This document shows, one piece after another, positions 8,872 through 15,528 of a DNA stretch of 64,000 nt. The translations under genes and the position numbers were made by a program. The notes below the pieces were generated by a model. It saw only the letters and a program-made list of their open reading frames with translations. It had not been told where the DNA came from and made no database searches. The stretch comes from JAADHI01 sp964451325 (GTDB taxonomy: Bacteria > Nitrospirota > Nitrospiria > SBBL01 > JAADHI01). Location: NCBI GenBank assembly GCA_964451325.1, contig CAYVHO010000014.1, positions 1 to 64,000 on the forward strand. The letters are read 5' to 3'. Positions within the stretch are counted from its first letter, which is position 1; each line of letters starts with the position of its first letter.

Positions 8872-9071
8872 GTTTTATCCTTAAAACAGATGTCTGCGGC
8901 ATTGAGTGTGACGTGACGCGTAAAAGCCAATATTTGAGTCAGCAGGGCCATCAATCGCTCCTGGAGTGCCTCACGCGAGCTTGCATAAGCGTTGACCCCA
9001 GGAATTTCTTCAACCCAGCCGACCCATGTTGTGGCATCTTGTTTGAGAATCGCTGTATATTTTGTTTGCAA
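8868..9071 (-). CDS. HicB-like small protein embedded in the nuo operon
   Basis: A 67-residue protein starting at TTG 9071, behind an AAGGAG ribosome site ten bases upstream. The sequence TKYTAILKQDATTWVGWVEE, then IPGVNAYASSREALQERL, has the compact beta-beta-alpha pattern of the HicB antitoxin fold (typical WWIGWVEELPGVNAQGETLEE). The C-terminal DNA-binding domain of longer HicB proteins is absent and no HicA toxin gene is beside it. The stop overlaps the ATG of the second nuoM (ATGA), and it starts 14 bases after the first nuoM ends, so it is tightly built into the respiratory operon. Stand-alone HicB-like proteins are common and mostly of unknown role; a true antitoxin function is not supported here. 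Confidence 0.75.
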   Translation of the reverse strand: MQTKYTAILKQDATTWVGWVEEIPGVNAYASSREALQERLMALLTQILAFTRHVTLNAADICFKDKT

Positions 9072-9085
9072 AGTGCGACTGCTCC

Positions 9086-10663
9086 TTACTCTTTGAATGC
9101 TAATTTGGATGAGACGCCCGGCAGACTGTTTTCGGTAAGGGCCGTCCTGCTTGTCTCCAGTCGATCTGTAATGAATTGCACCGAACCATCCATCATTTTT
9201 AAAAAGGGAAAGGGGTAAATCCCCATCCAAAGAATGACGACCACAAGCGCGGTGCAAATGCCAATTTCAATGCGATCCAAGTCGAGCAAATTTTTATTTT
9301 TGGGATTGTTGAGTTCACCCATCATGAGGCGCTGATAGAGCCAGAGCAGGTAGGCACCCGCAAGCAAGACCCCGATAAAGGCGGGGGCAGCCAGTTGCCA
9401 GGAATTTTCCATTGCGCCCATTAAGATCAGTAATTCCCCTACAAAGCCGTTTGTTCCTGGAAAGGCCAGTGAAGAGAGGCTGATGACCAAATAAAATCCG
9501 GCTAAAATAGGGACTTGTTTTGCCAGTCCGCCGTATTCTGAAATCTCTCGGGTGTGACGTCGGTTGTAGAGAAAACCGACGATAAAAAAGAGTCCTGAGG
9601 TGGAGATCCCGTGATTGATCATTTGAATCATGCCGCCTTGAATGCCATTGGCATTCAAGGCAAAAATCCCCAAAATCACAAAACCCAAATGGCTGATGGA
9701 GGAATAGGCAATGAGCTTTTTCATGTCATTTTGTGCAAGCGCCAGCAGTGCACCGTAGATAATGCCGATGACACCCAAAATGGACATGAGCGGCATAAAA
9801 TAGAGGGAGGCTTCAGGCAAAAGCGGTAATGAAAAACGTACAAAACCATAAGTTCCCATTTTTAAGAGCACTCCCGCGAGTAAGACACTGCCCGTTGTGG
9901 GTGCTTCGACATGGGCATCGGGTAACCAGGTGTGAAAAGGAAACATGGGGACTTTAAAGGCAAAACCGAAAAAAATGAGTGTAAAAACCCACATTTGGTT
10001 TGTGCGGCTTAAAGGGACTTTGAGTAAATCCAAAAAATCAAAAGAGTAGATGCCGGTTACTGTGTGATGATTGAGATATAAAATGACAAAACCCACCAGC
10101 ATTAGCACACTGCCCAATAGGGTGTAGAGCACAAACTTGAGCGAGGCGTAATCGCGTCGTTTTCCGCCCCAGGTTTTGATTAAAAAATACATGGGGATCA
10201 ACATGATTTCCCACAAGAGGAAAAAGAGAAAAAGATCCAAGGCACAAAAAACGCCGATGACCGTCGTCTCCAGGACGAGTAAACAGATGATGTACTGTTT
10301 GAAATAGGTGTTGATGCCCTTCCAAGAGAAAGCCAGGGTTAGGATGGATAAAAAAGTGGTTAGGACAACCAGCAGGATGCTGACGCCGTCCACACCCACG
10401 TGATAGCTAATGCCTAAGGGGACAATCCAGTCATAACGTTCGGCAAATTGAATGTCTGAAGTGCCGTTTTGGAAAAGAATCAGCGGGATGACGGATAAAA
10501 CAAAAGACAAAACCGTGGCGACGAGCGCGATTTGTCTGATTTGTTTACCGTCCTTCATGAAGGAAATAAGCACAGCGGCAGCAAGCGGGATAAAGATCAT
10601 CAGGCTTAAGACGGGAAAGCCGACCTGATCACTTGCTAAAATTTCACCCAATGTGTTTAACAT
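9086..10663 (-). CDS. nuoM: NADH-quinone oxidoreductase subunit M
   Basis: A 525-residue canonical NuoM. It shows the TM5 glutamate (LFLFFLLWEIMLIPMYFLI), TM7 lysine (FFGFAFKVPMFPFHTWLPDA), TM8 lysine (AGVLLKMGTYGFVRF) and TM12 glutamate (FPGTNGFVGELLILMG). These residues form the proton path in complex I antiporter-like subunits. ATG 10663 is preferred; a TTG directly upstream at 10666 is in frame. It is preceded by the long MrpD/NuoL-type gene with a 15-base gap and followed by the HicB-like gene. This is the better conserved of the two NuoM paralogues. Confidence 0.95.
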   Translation of the reverse strand: MLNTLGEILASDQVGFPVLSLMIFIPLAAAVLISFMKDGKQIRQIALVATVLSFVLSVIPLILFQNGTSDIQFAERYDWIVPLGISYHVGVDGVSILLVVLTTFLSILTLAFSWKGINTYFKQYIICLLVLETTVIGVFCALDLFLFFLLWEIMLIPMYFLIKTWGGKRRDYASLKFVLYTLLGSVLMLVGFVILYLNHHTVTGIYSFDFLDLLKVPLSRTNQMWVFTLIFFGFAFKVPMFPFHTWLPDAHVEAPTTGSVLLAGVLLKMGTYGFVRFSLPLLPEASLYFMPLMSILGVIGIIYGALLALAQNDMKKLIAYSSISHLGFVILGIFALNANGIQGGMIQMINHGISTSGLFFIVGFLYNRRHTREISEYGGLAKQVPILAGFYLVISLSSLAFPGTNGFVGELLILMGAMENSWQLAAPAFIGVLLAGAYLLWLYQRLMMGELNNPKNKNLLDLDRIEIGICTALVVVILWMGIYPFPFLKMMDGSVQFITDRLETSRTALTENSLPGVSSKLAFKE

Positions 10664-10678
10664 CAACGATTCCGCTTT

Positions 10679-12544
10679 CTAGCCAATTTTAAGCATCCAG
10701 GTGCTTAATTGCTCACCCATCAGTAAATAAAGATTCACCAAGATAAAAATACCCACGATAATGATCATGGCGTAGTTATGCACCGATCCTGTTTGCAGCT
10801 TTTTGAAAATGTGTGCGGCGACATGATTCATGTATCCCACAATATTGATAAAGGCATACACCACATATTTTTCAAAGACATTTGAAATCCAACTGCCACC
10901 AAAAATGGCACGACCGACTTCGTTCACCATGCGGTCGATCACACCCGTATCAAAACGGCGGCAATGCACGATAAACCATTTTGTGGGTCGTATAATGGCA
11001 TTTTTATAAACCTCAACAATAAAGCCTTCCCAGAGGGAAACGGGTCCCCGGGCAAATTTCATAAAGAGGGCACCGCCTTTGCGGTAAAACCAATCCACAT
11101 CAAGACTGATGCTTGCTTTGGGGCGTAATTTTTCGACGAAAAAGAGAAAAGCCAAAGCTGCCGTCAAAAGGATCTGAAATTGAACGACCAAATGACTCGC
11201 CGTAAAGGTATGGTATTCAACCTCTGGATAAGGCAGCATGTCGATCAAAATATGGGGTTGAATGCCGATCACAAAACAAAGGATTGCCGCAAGTCCCATG
11301 CCGATCAACATATTGGGCGGCGGATCGGTGACTTTCAGCTTTTTGTCGCGTCCAGCAAAGACATTAAAAGGCAGTTTTAAAGTGGTTGAAAGAAAAGTCC
11401 CCGAAGCGGCCAGGGTTAAAAGCAAGGTCGTAATGGGACGATGGGCTTCCGCAGCGCCCGCGATAATCATGCCCTTGCTGACAAAACCATTAAAAAGCGG
11501 CACGCCTGAAATTGAAAAGCCTCCAATCATATAGAGAATTGCGGTATAGGGCATCACCTTGCCCAGTCCGCCGAGCTCTGTGGCTTTTCGTTTGCCCGTC
11601 ATGTAAATGACTGAACCCATGCCCATCATCAGGAGGCCTTTAAACAAGATATTGTTGATGGCATGTGAGACCGCGCCGTTAATCGCCAATTCCGTGCCGA
11701 TCCCAATGGCGGCGACCATATACCCCACCTGAGAGATGATGTGATAGGAAAGCAGACGCCGAATGTCATTTTCAAGGATGGTCATGCCGACCCCGAAAAG
11801 GGTCATAAAAAGGCCGATATAAATCAAGACTTCCGCCCCTGGAAAACCACGCACCAGGGCATAAACGGCCACCTTCGTGGTAAAGGTTGCGAGCCAGATC
11901 GTTCCGGTGACACTGCCTTCAGGATAGGCGTCAGGCAGCCAGGCGTGAAGCGGAGGGCCGCCTGCATTCACCAAAAATCCAAAGAGCATTAGACCGCCAG
12001 CCCAACCACCGGGTGACATGGCATTAAAAGAGATATCTCCCGTATTGACGACATGTATAATGATGCCGCCCAGGAGCATGACCCCGCCAAAGGTATGAAT
12101 CAGTAAATAACGCAGCCCGGCTTTTGCAGATCGCGGAGTTCCACCAAACCAGATAATAAAGACGGAGGAGAAGGACATAATCTCCCAAAAAAGGAAGAGC
12201 GAAAAGAGATCCCCGGCAAAAACAGCGCCCATGGCCCCGCCTGCGTAAACGAGGGCTGCAATATGTTCCCGAATGGTTTTGAGATGAAACCCATAGATCA
12301 TGCCAATAAAAACGATGATGGCAAAAATATAAGCAAAAACAAGGCTGAGGCTGTCCACGCGGCCAAAAATGAGTTCCTGCCCCATGAGTGAAATGGCGCC
12401 GTGTATACCTTTGGGGGTGTAATAAAGTGGCAGCAAAGAAAGCAGGGGTGTGCCGAGCAAAACAATCTTGCGTTTCATGCCATCTAAAAAGGGCAGGGCG
12501 ATCGCGGCGATAAAAAAGAAGAGTGCAGGATGAAACCAGATCAT
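10679..12544 (-). CDS. MrpD-type antiporter subunit with a NuoL-like C-terminal tail
   Basis: A 621-residue membrane protein in the place of nuoL. The core resembles MrpD-type proton antiporters: TM5 glutamate in FSLFLFWEIMSFSSVF, TM8 lysine in ATFTTKVAVYALVR, TM12 lysine in GVPLFNGFVSKGMII. The TM7 position reads GFLVNAGGPPLHAWLPDAY, with asparagine where lysine is normal. The last 130 residues (RRFDTGVIDRMVNEVG to LQTGSVHNYAMIIIVG) resemble the end of NuoL, which forms the long lateral helix and its anchoring membrane helix. This suggests it is the distal, NuoL-like subunit. Its ATG overlaps the stop of the preceding MrpD-type gene. True NuoL is absent from the window. Confidence 0.85.
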   Translation of the reverse strand: MIWFHPALFFFIAAIALPFLDGMKRKIVLLGTPLLSLLPLYYTPKGIHGAISLMGQELIFGRVDSLSLVFAYIFAIIVFIGMIYGFHLKTIREHIAALVYAGGAMGAVFAGDLFSLFLFWEIMSFSSVFIIWFGGTPRSAKAGLRYLLIHTFGGVMLLGGIIIHVVNTGDISFNAMSPGGWAGGLMLFGFLVNAGGPPLHAWLPDAYPEGSVTGTIWLATFTTKVAVYALVRGFPGAEVLIYIGLFMTLFGVGMTILENDIRRLLSYHIISQVGYMVAAIGIGTELAINGAVSHAINNILFKGLLMMGMGSVIYMTGKRKATELGGLGKVMPYTAILYMIGGFSISGVPLFNGFVSKGMIIAGAAEAHRPITTLLLTLAASGTFLSTTLKLPFNVFAGRDKKLKVTDPPPNMLIGMGLAAILCFVIGIQPHILIDMLPYPEVEYHTFTASHLVVQFQILLTAALAFLFFVEKLRPKASISLDVDWFYRKGGALFMKFARGPVSLWEGFIVEVYKNAIIRPTKWFIVHCRRFDTGVIDRMVNEVGRAIFGGSWISNVFEKYVVYAFINIVGYMNHVAAHIFKKLQTGSVHNYAMIIIVGIFILVNLYLLMGEQLSTWMLKIG

Positions 12545-14034
12545 TGGATCACCCCCTTAGCGAGCGCCATGAAATAGCTTGGAAAAAGACCAATTAAGAG
12601 CGAGAGTGTGGCGGTGACGACCAGTGGCACAACGACAAAATAGGGGGCTTCTTTTATTTCATCGTGGTGTATGCCGTAATTGCCTTCTGCATCTGCGGCC
12701 TTATTTTCCGGTTTATGGAAGAAGGCTTTATAAATGATGGGCACGAAATAGGCGGCGTTGAGTACCGTACTTGTGAGCAGTACAAAAAGGATCAGAATTT
12801 CTCCGGCTTCAATTGCCCCTAAAGCCAAGTACCATTTTGTGATAAATCCTGCGGCGGGTGGTACACCGATCATGCTCAAGGTTCCGATGGCAAAGGCCGT
12901 CATCGTCCAGGGCATTTTGCGTCCGATGCCATTCAGCTCGCTGATTTTAATTTTATGGGTTGCCACATAAATTGATCCTGCACAGAAAAACAGGGTGATT
13001 TTAGAAAAGGCATGGTTTGCAATGTGCATGACGCTGCCCGTCATGCTGCTGGGCGTGAGCAAAGCCGCACCCAGGATGATGTAGGAAAGCTGGCTCACCG
13101 TGGAGTAAGCGAGTCGTGCTTTGAGGTTGTCTCGGGTGAGTGCGTAAATCGAAGCGGTGATAATGGTGAATGACACAAAATATGCCGTCGGAATACCCAA
13201 ATTCAATGACTGCATAAGATCCACACCAAAGACGTGGAAGATAATCCGCAAGACAGAAAAGACACCGACTTTAACAACCGCCACGGCATGTAATAATGCG
13301 CTGACGGGTGTGGGTGCGACCATGGCGGCGGGCAGCCATGCATGGAAAGGCATGATGCCCGCTTTTGCGATACCCGCAATAAACAGGACATAGGTCACCG
13401 TCAGGATCATGGGGGAGCCTTGCCCCGCAAAAAGACCGCCAGGGGCAAAATCCAGTGTGCCTGCGACGTTGTAAGTGATGATCAATGCGGCGAGGAAAAA
13501 GGTTTTTGAGGTGCCGAAGAGATAGATCATATACTTTTTTGCGCCCTCGAAAGAGGTTTGTGTCCCTTTGTGGTTGACGAGCGGGAAGGTCGCAAAACTT
13601 AAGATTTCATAAAAAATAAAGAGGGTCAGCAGGTTTCCCGAAAAAGCAATTGCAAGGGCCGAAGAGACACTGACGGCAAAACAGGAAGAAAAGCGGGTCT
13701 GATTTTTTTCTTTGGCCGTTCGCATGTAGCCGATGGAATAACAGGAGGTGATGATCCAAAGAAAAGAGGCAACTGTCCCAAAAACGAGGCCGAGAGAATC
13801 CGCCATAAAAGCGATTTCAAGACCCGGGACAAAGGTGAATAGGGTGTATTTAAAGGTCGTCCCTGCAAGCACAGCAGGTGCCATTGAAATGACCGTGAAA
13901 AAAGTGAGCACGCCCGCAGCAATGGAGATGCCATCTCGGGTATTGGGCGTTCGATCAAATTTGAGGACCACCCCTGCCGCAATCATCGAGAGAAGTACGG
14001 GCAATACGGGCATTATTGATTCTACTGCTTCCAC
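12541..14034 (-). CDS. MrpD-type antiporter-like subunit in the nuo operon
   Basis: A 497-residue proton-antiporter-family membrane protein. All expected channel residues are visible: TM5 glutamate (LLTLFIFYEILSFATFP), TM7 lysine (IAGIAKAGIMPFHAWLPAA), TM8 lysine (HAVAVVKVGVFSVLRI), TM12 lysine (GVPPAAGFITKWYLA). It resembles monovalent cation/proton antiporter subunit D more than NuoL, NuoM or NuoN. It follows nuoK and overlaps the next antiporter gene by ATGA, so it is most likely an extra membrane-arm subunit. The start is taken as GTG 14034; ATG 14013 is equally possible because neither has a clear ribosome site. Confidence 0.88.
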   Translation of the reverse strand: MEAVESIMPVLPVLLSMIAAGVVLKFDRTPNTRDGISIAAGVLTFFTVISMAPAVLAGTTFKYTLFTFVPGLEIAFMADSLGLVFGTVASFLWIITSCYSIGYMRTAKEKNQTRFSSCFAVSVSSALAIAFSGNLLTLFIFYEILSFATFPLVNHKGTQTSFEGAKKYMIYLFGTSKTFFLAALIITYNVAGTLDFAPGGLFAGQGSPMILTVTYVLFIAGIAKAGIMPFHAWLPAAMVAPTPVSALLHAVAVVKVGVFSVLRIIFHVFGVDLMQSLNLGIPTAYFVSFTIITASIYALTRDNLKARLAYSTVSQLSYIILGAALLTPSSMTGSVMHIANHAFSKITLFFCAGSIYVATHKIKISELNGIGRKMPWTMTAFAIGTLSMIGVPPAAGFITKWYLALGAIEAGEILILFVLLTSTVLNAAYFVPIIYKAFFHKPENKAADAEGNYGIHHDEIKEAPYFVVVPLVVTATLSLLIGLFPSYFMALAKGVIQ

Positions 14035-14068
14035 GCTAATTTTTTACCTAATCCAAAAAATATCGTTA

Positions 14069-14371
14069 TTACCATTTCATTAAATTCAACTCATCAACAT
14101 TGGTCACGGCTTTTTTCCGGAAGAGCACGATGATAATGGCCAAACCGACAGCGGCCTCTGCGGCAGCGATCGTAATAATAAAGAGTGAGATGACTTGACC
14201 GTCGATCTCGCCGTGATGGCGAGAAAAGGCAATTAAGTTGATATTGGCGGCATTTAACATCAGCTCAATGGAAAAAAGGATGATCAAAAAATTTCTTCGA
14301 ATCAGTACCCCCACCAATCCGATCACAAACATCGTTGTGGAAACTGTAATGTAATAAGACAAAGGAATCAT
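14069..14371 (-). CDS. nuoK: NADH-quinone oxidoreductase subunit K
   Basis: A 100-residue protein of three membrane helices, the normal NuoK length. It carries the conserved acidic residues of the membrane axis: IELMLNAANINLIAFS in helix 2 and AAAEAAVGLAIIIVLFR in helix 3. The start is set at ATG 14371, 10 bases after nuoJ; longer upstream readings run back into nuoJ. It sits between nuoJ and the MrpD-type gene. Confidence 0.95.
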   Translation of the reverse strand: MIPLSYYITVSTTMFVIGLVGVLIRRNFLIILFSIELMLNAANINLIAFSRHHGEIDGQVISLFIITIAAAEAAVGLAIIIVLFRKKAVTNVDELNLMKW

Positions 14372-14381
14372 AAATTTACTT

Positions 14382-14891
14382 TTAAGATGCGGGGACCTTT
14401 TTTGCGAGCACCAAAGCACCAATGACCGCGCCGAGCAAAATAATGCCAACGATTTCAAAAGGCAAGAGGTACTTGGTGAAAAGCGCGATCCCGACTTCTG
14501 CCGTATTGCCTATGGGGGCTTCTGTCTTTGCAATGACTTTGGGTGCAGCAGAAAACAAGGGCGATTGAAAGAGTCCAATTAAGATTTCAAAAACTAAAAC
14601 CACCCCAAAAAAGATCGCAATGCCGACTTGTTTGTGTAAAAATTTTTCTACGGTTTTTAAATCCAGCAACATGATCACAAAAATGTACAAAACGAGTACC
14701 GCACCCGCATAGACAATGACTTGCAGTGCTGCAACAAATTCTGCGTGTAAGAGCACAAACAAACCGGCGACATGCAGCAAGGTTGAAAGCAGTGCGAGCG
14801 CACAATAAACCGGGCTTCTTAATCCAACGGTCAAGACGGAAGAAACAATGGTCATTACTGCGAAATAGAGAAAAAATAAGAGCTCAGTCAT
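14382..14891 (-). CDS. nuoJ: NADH-quinone oxidoreductase subunit J
   Basis: A 169-residue membrane subunit with five predicted helices. The hallmark helix 3 segment, with the pi-bulge region of NuoJ, is readable as ALQVIVYAGAVLVLYIFVIM. NuoJ links the quinone-site machinery with the antiporter arm. The ATG lies inside the end of nuoI (8-base overlap), so translation is probably coupled. Confidence 0.95.
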   Translation of the reverse strand: MTELLFFLYFAVMTIVSSVLTVGLRSPVYCALALLSTLLHVAGLFVLLHAEFVAALQVIVYAGAVLVLYIFVIMLLDLKTVEKFLHKQVGIAIFFGVVLVFEILIGLFQSPLFSAAPKVIAKTEAPIGNTAEVGIALFTKYLLPFEIVGIILLGAVIGALVLAKKVPAS

Positions 14892-15528
14892 TTGTTTTTA
14901 CGGCGGCCTCGACTTTCTTTTCCACTTTTGTGACTTTCTTTTTGACTTCTTTTTTCACTTCGGGTGCTGTTGGATCCTCTTCTTGACGTGATGAAGGGAA
15001 ACGGTAGCGGTACTGGCTGACAATTTCTTCATCTGCATTTTCTTGATTATGGGCGACAAGATAGCTTTTTGCTTCTCCGTGAAATTTCTCCCCGATATCG
15101 TAAAGCTTGTTTTTATCGAAGATGAGGTCTCTTTTATTGATGGTTGAATATTCGTACATCTTGGTCATGGCCAAGGCATTGACCGGACAGGCTTCAACAC
15201 AGAAACCACAAAAAACACATTTTGTAATATCAATGTCGAAAACGCTGGCATAACGTCGCACGACTTGTCCCTCTTCTTCATCGACTTCACTCACCACCTT
15301 AATACAGGCAGAGGGACAGGCCACACCACAAAGATCACATCCGACACAGCGTTCTTCTTGGTTTTCTTCGTAGCGCAGCAGGCAGAGTGCTCCACGTTGT
15401 GTACTGGGTAAGACGGTCTTTTCGTGGGGATATTGAAGGGTGACTTCTTTTACAAAATAATGACTAAAGACCAACTTCAGGGCCTTCATGATTTCCATGA
15501 AGAGCACATTGTGCAGAAACTTCCTCAT
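14884..15528 (-). CDS. nuoI: NADH-quinone oxidoreductase subunit I (two 4Fe-4S clusters)
   Basis: A 214-residue ferredoxin-like subunit with two complete cluster motifs: Cys 61, 64, 67, 71 (CVGCDLCGVACP) and Cys 104, 107, 110, 114 (CVFCGFCVEACP). These correspond to clusters N6a and N6b, which pass electrons from NuoG toward NuoB. The C-terminus ends in an unusual lysine/valine-rich tail (VKKEVKKKVTKVEKKVE). The ATG overlaps the nuoG stop (ATGA, 15528-15525). In most operons nuoH stands between nuoG and nuoI; here there is no room for it. Confidence 0.95.
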   Translation of the reverse strand: MRKFLHNVLFMEIMKALKLVFSHYFVKEVTLQYPHEKTVLPSTQRGALCLLRYEENQEERCVGCDLCGVACPSACIKVVSEVDEEEGQVVRRYASVFDIDITKCVFCGFCVEACPVNALAMTKMYEYSTINKRDLIFDKNKLYDIGEKFHGEAKSYLVAHNQENADEEIVSQYRYRFPSSRQEEDPTAPEVKKEVKKKVTKVEKKVEAAVKTND

